Source of the DNA: an uncultured Rhodospirillales bacterium
GTDB lineage: Bacteria; Pseudomonadota; Alphaproteobacteria; Acetobacterales; Acetobacteraceae
Direction of reading: 5' to 3'
Assembly: GCA_903844785.1 (NCBI GenBank)
Contig: CAIMVB010000451.1
Location: forward strand, 1 to 10,497
DNA length: 10,497 nucleotides
Of this stretch, positions 1 through 6,729 are shown piece by piece (positions within the stretch are counted from its first letter, which is position 1; the number at the start of each line of letters is the position of its first letter). A program made the position numbers and the translations under genes. Under the pieces are notes generated by a model. That model did no database searches, had not been told where the DNA came from, and saw only the letters and a list, made by a program, of their open reading frames with translations.

Positions 1-987
1 GCTGCGCCGGAAGCGGCGGCCTTGCGCCGTGCCGAAGCGACCCGCCTGCTGGAAGCTGCAAGCGAAGCCCATGCCGCTGCCGCCGCCGCCCTTGCCGCCG
101 CTGAACGGCGCGTGAGTGAAGGCAGCCAAGGGCGCCGTGGCGCGGATACCGCCTTTGCCCTGGCGCGTGAGGAACAGGTGCGCGCCCAAGCGGCCACCGA
201 AGCGGCGGAAACCGCCTCAGCCGCCGTGGCTGCGCGCATTGCCGAACGGCTTGGCGAGGGCGCGGAATTGCCGCCAGCACCGGAAGAGCTCTCCGACATT
301 GCGGAAGACAAGGCACGGCGCAAGGTGGAACGCCTGATCCGCGAACGCGATGAAATGGGCCCGGTCAATCTGCGCGCCGATCTCGAAATTGCGGAGATTG
401 AAGAACGCATCGGCCAAATCACCCATGACCGTGATGAGGTGATGAATGCGATCGCCAAGCTGCGCGGTTCCATCGGCCATTTGAACCGCGAAGGCCGCGA
501 ACGCCTGCGTGAGGTTTTCGACCGCGTGGATACCGAATTCCGCAGCCTTTTCACGCGGCTTTTTGGCGGCGGTCGGGCGCATCTGGCCCTTGTTGGTTCA
601 GATGATCCGCTGGAAGCGGGGCTTGAGATTTATGCCGAACCACCGGGCAAGAAGCTCTCCACCCTTTCGCTGCTATCGGGTGGTGAACAGGCACTGACCG
701 CGCTGTCACTGATCTTTGCCGTTTTCCGCTGCAACCCCGCACCGGTTTGCGTGCTGGACGAAGTGGATGCGCCTTTGGATGATGCAAACGTGGAACGGCT
801 TTGCGATTTGCTGGACGCCATGGCGGCTGAAAGCGGCACGCGCTTTTTGATCGTGACGCACCACCCGCTGACCATGGGGCGGATGCATCGGCTCTACGGC
901 GTGACCATGCAGGAACGTGGCGTATCGCGGCTGCTGAGTGTTGATCTTGGCCGCGCGATTGAATTGGCGGAGACGACTTTATTGTAG
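1..987 (+). CDS. smc: Chromosome segregation protein SMC, C-terminal part (5' end outside window)
   Basis: SMC is the ATPase core of bacterial condensin; with ScpA/ScpB it compacts and separates nascent chromosomes in the cytoplasm. The frame is open from base 1, so the gene is truncated by the window edge; 328 codons are visible. The first ~100 codons are Ala/Glu/Arg-rich coiled coil. The conserved MGPVNLRA segment follows at about 355-380, then more coil, then the C-terminal ATPase head. The ABC signature LSGGEQ is encoded at 673-690 and Walker B (VCVLDE, followed by VDAPLDD) at about 745-780. The switch-histidine segment FLIVTHHP follows. Both head motifs look intact, so the protein should be functional if the N-terminal half is normal. 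It converges with the downstream protease gene, with 23 bp between stop codons and no convincing terminator. A TTG at 22 is an internal codon, not a start. Confidence 0.96.
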   Translation, partial: AAPEAAALRRAEATRLLEAASEAHAAAAAALAAAERRVSEGSQGRRGADTAFALAREEQVRAQAATEAAETASAAVAARIAERLGEGAELPPAPEELSDIAEDKARRKVERLIRERDEMGPVNLRADLEIAEIEERIGQITHDRDEVMNAIAKLRGSIGHLNREGRERLREVFDRVDTEFRSLFTRLFGGGRAHLALVGSDDPLEAGLEIYAEPPGKKLSTLSLLSGGEQALTALSLIFAVFRCNPAPVCVLDEVDAPLDDANVERLCDLLDAMAAESGTRFLIVTHHPLTMGRMHRLYGVTMQERGVSRLLSVDLGRAIELAETTLL

Positions 988-1010
988 GTGATTGATGCGT
1001 GAAAGGCGCT

Positions 1011-2075
1011 CTATCGCCACGATGGTTCCATCAAGCCAAGCGTGACGGTTACGTTGCGCTTCGTCGTAACGCCTGGCTCCAGTATGCCAATTGAAAAATG
1101 ATCATTAGGATTTTTGCGTCTTAAAATTGAAAAAAAGGCATCGACCGTCGTTACTTTGCGACCTTCCGCTTCGATTACCAGATCCCATTCCTTCACTGCC
1201 GCGCGCGCGGAGGGAGAATTTTGCGTTACGGACGAGATAAACAATCCCTCGATTTCAGGGGGGAATAAACGATAATAATTCGGATGTTGTCGCCAAAGTT
1301 CGGAAAGGATCATCCCCAAAAGTGGCGTCTTCGCGTTTTCGCGGCTTGTGAGCAAATTACGTATTCCCTCACTCGGGCTTGCATAAACGAAACCGGCGGG
1401 AACCCCGCTTTGCATGATGCCACCGACAAGTACCCCTAAAAGGGCCCCGTTGCCATCTACAAAAGCGCCCCCTGAACTGCCGCGCGGCATGCTCGCCGCC
1501 AGGGTCAGAACGGGAATATAGCCAATATCCTGGAAGTGCGTGAAAGTGATGCTTTCACCGGACACCATTGCGCGAAGCAAAATCGGCTTCTGCATTGGCA
1601 CCGGTGTTCCCAGGTAAAACGCATCTGCGCCCGGGTTGGATGAATCCGGAGCCAATGGCAGAAAAGGGTAGCCCCCTTCGCGTGTTGGCAAGCGGAGCAG
1701 CGCCAAATCGCGGCCCAAGTCAACCGCTATCACCTCAGCGCCTATCCTTTCGGCAGAGGCAGAAACTACCTCGATGCGCCTACCCTTCCGTTGGATCACA
1801 TGCGCTGCGGTAATGGCGAAACCGCTGGCATCAATCAGGGTGCCGCTACCCCTTTGCTGGCCATCCACCAGAATGATAATAGTCGACGCCCTTATTCGTG
1901 CGTATAAACCGCCCTGAATTGCTGCGTTACCATCAGCCGCAACCACCCGCTTACCGGGAATGAGCGCAGCGCTTGCCAGAATGGCGCCAACCCCAAAGCG
2001 CAAGCCAAGCTCGCGGCGCGCCAAGCAAGGTGCAGTGGCGAGGTCAGAAGTGGTAGGCTTAACCCGTTTCGACAT
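1011..2075 (-). CDS. HtrA/DegP-like trypsin-fold serine protease with PDZ domain (paralog A)
   Basis: A 354-residue S1C-type protease, probably exported and acting on damaged envelope proteins or as a signalling protease; the substrate is unknown. Residues 1-47 look like a Tat-type signal: twin Arg at 20-21 (ARRELGLR), hydrophobic FGVGAILASAALI, likely cleavage near VAA/D at 47. The trypsin-like domain has a full triad at the expected spacing: His92 (ITAAH), Asp123 (GRDLALL) and Ser201 (GSSGGA). A single PDZ domain covers about 270-345, containing EGLFISSV and KEWDLVIEAEG. The usual Gly of the PDZ xPGD turn is replaced by Trp297. It is the second gene of a tandem pair, 21 bp after paralog B, with GGAG about 10 bp before the ATG. 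The start is supported because both paralogs place MSK 19 residues before the twin Arg. Base composition is unusually AT-rich for the window (17 G/C of 60 in 1081-1140). It could instead be a lipid- or membrane-anchored protease; the family call is firm, the role is not. Confidence 0.88.
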   Translation of the reverse strand: MSKRVKPTTSDLATAPCLARRELGLRFGVGAILASAALIPGKRVVAADGNAAIQGGLYARIRASTIIILVDGQQRGSGTLIDASGFAITAAHVIQRKGRRIEVVSASAERIGAEVIAVDLGRDLALLRLPTREGGYPFLPLAPDSSNPGADAFYLGTPVPMQKPILLRAMVSGESITFTHFQDIGYIPVLTLAASMPRGSSGGAFVDGNGALLGVLVGGIMQSGVPAGFVYASPSEGIRNLLTSRENAKTPLLGMILSELWRQHPNYYRLFPPEIEGLFISSVTQNSPSARAAVKEWDLVIEAEGRKVTTVDAFFSILRRKNPNDHFSIGILEPGVTTKRNVTVTLGLMEPSWR

Positions 2076-2096
2076 AGGGCAAATTCTCCGGCGGCT

Positions 2097-3158
2097 TCAT
2101 TGCCAGGATGTTTCCAGCAGACCTAGCGTGATCATTGCTTCACGTTTGTTGGGCACGCCCGGCTCTATTAACCCGACAGAGAGTTGGTCGCCCGGTTTCT
2201 TGCTGCGAATTTTAGAAAGAAATTCATCACGGAAGCGGACTGGTCTGCTCTCTACCTCCACAATCAGATCGCCCGGTTTCAGCCCGGCGCGCGCTGCTGG
2301 CTGATTATCGGCTACAGAAACGATGAATAGGCCTTCAGTTTGTGGTGGAAACATGCGGAGGGAATTGGGCTGTTGGCGCCAAAGCTCAGAAATCACCATT
2401 CCGGTGAATGGAGTTTTGGCGTGTTGGCGACTGGCCAGCAGTTGCCGTATCGCACCTAGCGGACTTGCAAAAGCAACGCCGATAGGGATGTTATGCATGT
2501 GTAGAAAACCGAACTGAAGCGCAACGAGCCTCCCTTGAATGTCCACCCATGGCCCGCCTGACGTGCCGGGCGGTAAAGTGCCTTCGAGCGCAAGTGCCGG
2601 CACGTAATCCGCCAGGACTTGAACGAAGGTTGGATTCTCATTCGTGACTAAGCCACGAAATAAAATTGGAGCCCCGAGACTCTCTGGCTGAGCGAGACAA
2701 AATATAGCGGTCCCAAAACCGGGTAATTGATCTGCCAAAGAAAGGAAGGGATAGTCAGCTTCGCGCGTAGGTAGTTTCAGCAGTGCCAAATCATGGCCCA
2801 AGTCAACCGCCACGACTTCGGCGCGCAGTCTCTCTGCCGCGGCGGTAAGCACCTCAACCCGGCTACCCTTGCGGCCGATCCCATGCGCAGAGGTGATGAC
2901 CAAGCCACCAGCATCAACAAGGGCGCCGCTGCCCTTCATCTGGCCTTCGAGCATGACTACAAGTGAAGCCGCCTTGAGGCGAGCATATACTTCGGCGGTC
3001 AGCGTCGCACCTGCACTAGCCGCAAACGCGTACTGGGTACCGAATTTCGAAGTCCCCGCAAGAAGGGCTCCAACCGCGATCCTTAAGGCAAGGTCTCGAC
3101 GGGCCAGGCTGACCGAACCTTCAATGCTACCAGTCGAAAGCAAGGTACATTTGGACAT
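2097..3158 (-). CDS. HtrA/DegP-like trypsin-fold serine protease with PDZ domain (paralog B)
   Basis: A 353-residue paralog of the adjacent downstream gene. By eye, identity is roughly half overall and higher around the first catalytic block and the C-terminal region. It has a Tat-like leader with twin Arg at 20-21 (ARRDLALR), a hydrophobic stretch and a likely AFA/AS cleavage near 46. The catalytic triad is intact: His92 (ITSAH), Asp123 (GHDLALL) and Ser200 (GTSGGP). The PDZ domain at about 270-345 keeps the canonical KPGDLIVEV turn, unlike paralog A. A linker shared by both copies, AKTP..GM..SELWRQ, precedes the PDZ domain and looks family-specific. It lies 90 bp downstream of grpE on the same strand and 21 bp upstream of paralog A, so A and B are probably co-transcribed, possibly with read-through from grpE. 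GC content is lower than in grpE or murJ. Likely role is periplasmic protein quality control (inference from family); the substrate is unknown. Confidence 0.88.
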   Translation of the reverse strand: MSKCTLLSTGSIEGSVSLARRDLALRIAVGALLAGTSKFGTQYAFAASAGATLTAEVYARLKAASLVVMLEGQMKGSGALVDAGGLVITSAHGIGRKGSRVEVLTAAAERLRAEVVAVDLGHDLALLKLPTREADYPFLSLADQLPGFGTAIFCLAQPESLGAPILFRGLVTNENPTFVQVLADYVPALALEGTLPPGTSGGPWVDIQGRLVALQFGFLHMHNIPIGVAFASPLGAIRQLLASRQHAKTPFTGMVISELWRQQPNSLRMFPPQTEGLFIVSVADNQPAARAGLKPGDLIVEVESRPVRFRDEFLSKIRSKKPGDQLSVGLIEPGVPNKREAMITLGLLETSWQ

Positions 3159-3248
3159 GTGGCGGACATCCCCGTTCTCAGCCAGCGGGGCATCGTCACA
3201 CTACCCAGACATATTTTGCAACCAAAAGATGCAAAGCCTCGTTGCAAC
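3159..3248 (-). promoter_or_regulatory. Intergenic region upstream of the protease pair with three TGCAA boxes
   Basis: This 90-bp AT-richer gap separates the grpE stop from the paralog B start. The + strand shows TGCAA at 3218-3222, 3230-3234 and 3243-3247, about one helical turn plus 2-3 bp apart. The last lies in the 8-bp palindrome GTTGCAAC (3241-3248), and the first two contribute to an inverted TTTGCA/TGCAAA arrangement when read on the minus strand. A weak -10-like TATGTC lies in the same stretch on the minus strand. No T-rich hairpin was seen, so transcription from grpE may continue. It may hold a promoter or operator for the proteases; this is inference from pattern only. Confidence 0.25.
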
Positions 3249-3800
3249 TCACCCCTCAGCCTTCGCCACCACCACCATGGCGGGCTTCAGCAGGCGGCCA
3301 TTCAATGTCCAGGCGGAAGTCCAGCCATGGATGACCGTGCCGGGCGCGACACCTTCCGGCGCGGGCTGTTCGGCCATGGCCTGGTGCTTTTCGGGGTCAA
3401 AGGGCTGGCCCTTGGGGTCCTGGCGCTGCACGCCATTGCGTTCCAGAATGCCAAGGAAGGAACGCTCCACCCCTTCAAACCCAGAGCGGAGCTTGGTGAG
3501 CAAATCCGGCTCATCCTCAGCCACGGGCGGCAGGGCTTCGATGCCGCGGCGCAGGTTTTCGGCGGCTTCCACCACATCGCTCGCGAATTTTTGCGTCGCA
3601 TAGGCGCGCGCATCGGCCACTTCGCGTTGGGTGCGGGTACGCAGGTTCTGCATCTCGGCCTCGGAACGCAGCCATTTGTCGCGCAGCGCCTCCATCTCCT
3701 GCGCCAGCATGACAAGCCGTTCCTCGGCGGTCATTTCTTTGGCTTCGGGGGCGGGTTCGGGCGTCGCCTGAGGGGCGTTGGGGTCGGTCGTATCGGTCAT
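3249..3800 (-). CDS. grpE: GrpE, nucleotide exchange factor of DnaK
   Basis: GrpE is the cytoplasmic homodimeric co-chaperone that releases ADP from DnaK, and its long helices act as a thermosensor. The 183-residue product has the normal family layout. An acidic, Pro-rich disordered N-terminus (1-22) is followed by a long amphipathic helix with LRDKWLRSEAEMQNLRTR (about 39-56). The C-terminal beta domain at about 134-180 carries the GrpE signature: FDPEKHQAMAEQP, then PGTVIHGW and LNGRLLKPAMVVVAK. Neither dnaK/dnaJ nor hrcA is in the window; instead grpE is divergent from murJ, and the same-strand genes after it are two exported proteases. The start ATG at 3800 gives the usual MTDTTDP-type leader; only a weak AAG-type ribosome site precedes it. 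A candidate heat-shock promoter lies about 60-90 bp upstream. Confidence 0.97.
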   Translation of the reverse strand: MTDTTDPNAPQATPEPAPEAKEMTAEERLVMLAQEMEALRDKWLRSEAEMQNLRTRTQREVADARAYATQKFASDVVEAAENLRRGIEALPPVAEDEPDLLTKLRSGFEGVERSFLGILERNGVQRQDPKGQPFDPEKHQAMAEQPAPEGVAPGTVIHGWTSAWTLNGRLLKPAMVVVAKAEG

Positions 3801-3860
3801 CTTGGTATCGCGTGGTTGCTCGCGGAAGGGTTCGGCGGAACTGCCGGGGAAGGTCCCTTC

Positions 3861-3889
3861 ACCTAGGCGCCCTGGGGCCCAAGGACAAG
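3861..3889 (-). promoter_or_regulatory. Candidate RpoH (sigma-32) promoter for grpE
   Basis: On the minus strand CTTG (complement of 3886-3889) is followed by an 18-bp spacer and CCTAGGT (complement of 3861-3867). The alphaproteobacterial RpoH consensus is CTTG-N17/18-CYTATNT; this site matches the -35 core, the spacing and most of the -10. Transcription would begin near 3853, giving a leader of about 50 nt before the grpE ATG. The placement before a classical heat-shock gene supports the call. A short inverted repeat (GAAGG-TC-CCTTC, 3849-3860) sits at the expected start point. No CIRCE element (the HrcA operator) was seen. Confidence 0.45.
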
Positions 3890-3923
3890 CGCCCTTCCGC
3901 TTCGGCGCGGCCCCGCCTACACC

Positions 3924-5489
3924 ATGGCCATGCTGCGTTCCGTCCTCACCATCGGAAGCTGGACCATGGCAAGCCGCATTCTCGGCTTCGCCCGGGACAT
4001 GCTGATTGCCTCCCGCCTTGGCGCGGGGCCGGTGGCGGATGCGTTTTTCGTGGCGCTCAAACTGCCCAATCTGTTCCGGCGTTTGTTTGGCGAAGGCGCC
4101 TTCAACGCGGCCTTTGTGCCGGCCTTTGCCGGGATTCTGGCCGCCGAGGGCCGCGCCGCCGCGCGTGATATGGCGGAACGCATGGGTGCGCTGATGGCGC
4201 TGTGGCTTGCGCTGCTGACCATGCTGGCGCTGATCTTCATGCCGCAGGTGATTGCCGTGCTGGCGCCGGGGTTTGCAGCCAATCCGGATAAATTCGCACT
4301 GGCCGTGGAACTCACGCGCATCACCTTTTTCTACATGCCGCTGATTTGCCTGACGGCGCTAATTTCCGGCGTGCTGAATAGCCTGGACCGTTTCGCCGCG
4401 GCTGCCGCCGCGCCGGTATTCTTCAATTTGTTGTTGATGGCGGCCCTTGTGGGCCTGACGCCTTATCTGCCCACACCTGGCCATGCCCTGGCCTGGGGCG
4501 TTTTCGCCGCCGGCATTGTGCAGCTTGCCATGGTGTGGGTGGCGGCGCGGCAGGCGGGCATGGCGCTGCGCCTTTACCGCCGCCCGGCACTCACGCCGCC
4601 CATCCGGCAAGTGCTGCGCCGCATGGTGCCCGGCGTGCTCGGCGCTGGTGTCACGCAAATCAACCTGGCGGTGGATGTGATCATCGCATCCTTCCTGGTG
4701 AGCGGTTCGGTTTCTTACCTCTATTACGCGGATCGCGTGGCGCAATTGCCGCTGGGCGTGATTGGTGCAGCGCTTGGCACGGCGCTGTTGCCTGTACTCG
4801 CGCGGCATTTGCGCCAGGGGGAAAAACTTGCGGCGCATCGCACGCTCAATCGCGGCATTGAATTGGCCGTGCTGCTGACGTTGCCTTGCGCGGCGGGGCT
4901 GGCGGTGGCGGCGGGGCCGATCATCGCCGCGTTATTCCAGCGCGGCGCTTTTGATGCGGCGGCAAGCAGTGCTTCTGCGGCGGCCTTGATCGCCTATGCC
5001 GCCGGGCTGCCGGCCTTTGTGCTGGTGAAGGTTTTCGCGCCAGCCTTTTTCGCGCGCGGCGATACCTCGGCCCCGGTGCGGATTGGCATTGCCTCGGTCG
5101 CGGTGAATCTGGCGCTGAATTTGGCCTTCATGAATCTGCTGGGCCATGTTGGTGTGGCCTTGGCGACCAGCATCGCGGCCTGGGTGAATGCGGGTCTGCT
5201 GGTCTGGCTACTGATGCGCCGGGGCCACATGGTGCTGGACCGGCGCTGCCGGCGCGTGCTGCCGCGCCTGGTGCTGGCAACGGTCATGATGGCGGCCGTG
5301 GTTTTGGCCCTGGGACTGCTGCTGCCCTTGGGGCTTCCGGCTATGCCGCGCGCCGCGCTGCTCATTGCCGTTGGCATGTCTGGCTTCACCCTGGCCGGCA
5401 TGGCTTTGGGCGCCTTTCATCCGCGAGATGTGCTGCGCCAATTGCGCCGCCGCGCCCCCCGTAGCGCAGCGCCTGCCAATCCGTCATGA
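3924..5489 (+). CDS. murJ: MurJ, lipid II flippase (MviN family)
   Basis: An inner-membrane protein that flips lipid II, the undecaprenyl-linked peptidoglycan precursor, to the periplasmic face. The 521-residue length and many hydrophobic segments fit the family's 14-helix MOP-superfamily fold. The N-terminus is highly typical (SRILGFARDM, then ADAFFVALKLPNLFRRLFGEGAF). Residues known to be essential in E. coli MurJ fall at the same positions: Arg18, Arg24, Asp39 and Arg52, with Arg271 in the YADR motif corresponding to Arg270. The C-terminus ends in an Arg-rich cytoplasmic tail. The gene is divergent from grpE (123 bp apart) and followed 29 bp later by an MFS gene, so the two may be co-transcribed. 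No strong ribosome site is visible before the ATG at 3924; Met3 is a possible alternative start. Confidence 0.97.
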   Translation: MAMLRSVLTIGSWTMASRILGFARDMLIASRLGAGPVADAFFVALKLPNLFRRLFGEGAFNAAFVPAFAGILAAEGRAAARDMAERMGALMALWLALLTMLALIFMPQVIAVLAPGFAANPDKFALAVELTRITFFYMPLICLTALISGVLNSLDRFAAAAAAPVFFNLLLMAALVGLTPYLPTPGHALAWGVFAAGIVQLAMVWVAARQAGMALRLYRRPALTPPIRQVLRRMVPGVLGAGVTQINLAVDVIIASFLVSGSVSYLYYADRVAQLPLGVIGAALGTALLPVLARHLRQGEKLAAHRTLNRGIELAVLLTLPCAAGLAVAAGPIIAALFQRGAFDAAASSASAAALIAYAAGLPAFVLVKVFAPAFFARGDTSAPVRIGIASVAVNLALNLAFMNLLGHVGVALATSIAAWVNAGLLVWLLMRRGHMVLDRRCRRVLPRLVLATVMMAAVVLALGLLLPLGLPAMPRAALLIAVGMSGFTLAGMALGAFHPRDVLRQLRRRAPRSAAPANPS

Positions 5490-5504
5490 TGCGCGCATAG
5501 TTTC

Positions 5505-5510
5505 GGGGGA
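5505..5510 (+). promoter_or_regulatory. Ribosome binding site of the MFS gene
   Basis: GGGGGA ends 8 nt before the ATG at 5519 and supports that start. It lies in the 29-bp gap after murJ. Confidence 0.5.
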
Positions 5511-5518
5511 AAACGCGC

Positions 5519-6727
5519 ATGGATGCGGCGAAGCGGCAAACCATTCTGATCAATGCCGCGCATAGTTTCACCCATTACAGCCTGCTGATCCTGGCGACTG
5601 CCGTGCTTGCCATGGTGCAGCAGGATAGCGGCATTTTCGGTGGTGATTACGGGCCCATCCTGGCGCTGGGCACGGCCATGTTCGTGATCTACGGGATTTG
5701 CGCGCTGCCGATGGGCTGGCTTGCGGATCGCTTTGGGCGGCGTTTTCTGATGATTGCGTTTTTCATGGGCTCCGGCGCCTTCATGGTGGCGGCGGGCTTT
5801 GCGCCATCACCGCTGATGCTGGCCATCACGCTTGGCGCCATGGGAGCGTTCGTCGCGATTTATCACCCAATCGGCACGGCCATTCTGGTGGAAGCGGCAG
5901 GGCCAAAAGTGGGCCGCGCCATGGGGATCAACGGCGTTTTCGGCAATTTGGGTGTGGCCACCGCGCCGGTGCTGACTGCCTTCATCGCCGCCGATGCCGG
6001 CTGGCGCTGGGCCTTCATCATCCCCGGCATTGCCTGCATTATTGCGGGGTTCTTCTACTGGCGCGAACCGCCTTTTGATTCGGAACGCATCCAGGCCGGC
6101 GGCAAGCCTTTTCCGGAAATCCCGCCCGCCTTGGTCCGCCGCGCGGTGATCATTCTGCTCGCCATCGCCACAGTCTCGGGCCTTGTGTTCAATGCCTATA
6201 CGCTGCTGATCCCGAAGCTGATGGAAGAACGCTTGGCAAGCAGCCCTGAATTGCTGCCGATAGTGGGCTTGCTTTCCTTCCTTGCCACGATTTGCGGCGG
6301 CCTTGCGCAATTCAGCGTGGGGCGGATGATTGATCAGCGCACGCTGAAATCCGTTTTCATGCCACTCGCCATTCTGGTCGTACCGGGGCTTTTCGCTTTG
6401 GCCTTCTTGCAGGGCTGGGCGGTGTTGCCCGTGGCGGGGCTGGTCGCGGCCTGCATCTTCGGCCAGGTCACGGTAAATGAGACAATGACAGCGCGCTATG
6501 TTGCCCCTGCCTTGCGCGCCAAGCTTTATTCCATCCGCTTCACCGTGGGCTTTTTGGGGGCGGCGATAGCCTCACCCTTGATTGGCTTTTTGCATGAAGC
6601 CACCGGGTCACTCGCGCTTTCCATGCTGGTGCTGGGCGGTGTGGCTTGCGTCACACTCGCCTGCGCCGCGCTATTCCCGAATAGGCCAGAGGAATTGCAG
6701 CCGGAGCTTTGGACGAAGGCCGGCTAG
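5519..6727 (+). CDS. Major facilitator superfamily transporter, fosmidomycin-resistance-like
   Basis: A 402-residue inner-membrane transporter whose hydrophobic pattern fits 12 helices. MFS motif A (GWLADRFGRR) is at residues 66-75 in the loop between helices 2 and 3. A YHPIGTAILVE segment follows at 115-125, and GxxGNLG at about 138-145 corresponds to the start of helix 5. A His-Pro pair at this position is reminiscent of the Fsr (fosmidomycin resistance) branch of MFS, so drug or small-molecule efflux is plausible, but the substrate cannot be read from sequence. The N-terminal AAHSFTHYSLLIL is also typical of that group. It lies 29 bp after murJ on the same strand. Its stop codon is 2 bp from the stop of convergent tyrS. 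Confidence 0.9.
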   Translation: MDAAKRQTILINAAHSFTHYSLLILATAVLAMVQQDSGIFGGDYGPILALGTAMFVIYGICALPMGWLADRFGRRFLMIAFFMGSGAFMVAAGFAPSPLMLAITLGAMGAFVAIYHPIGTAILVEAAGPKVGRAMGINGVFGNLGVATAPVLTAFIAADAGWRWAFIIPGIACIIAGFFYWREPPFDSERIQAGGKPFPEIPPALVRRAVIILLAIATVSGLVFNAYTLLIPKLMEERLASSPELLPIVGLLSFLATICGGLAQFSVGRMIDQRTLKSVFMPLAILVVPGLFALAFLQGWAVLPVAGLVAACIFGQVTVNETMTARYVAPALRAKLYSIRFTVGFLGAAIASPLIGFLHEATGSLALSMLVLGGVACVTLACAALFPNRPEELQPELWTKAG

Positions 6728-6729
6728 AA

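Noticed and set aside
22..987. TTG at 22 as the start of a complete 321-residue protein
   Set aside because: The frame is open to base 1 and the content is the C-terminal third of SMC, so this is an internal codon of a truncated gene.
3159..3866. Plus-strand open frame of 235 codons opposite grpE
   Set aside because: It is antisense to a clear grpE, has a His/Gly/Arg-rich composition typical of GC-rich shadow frames and shows no domain.
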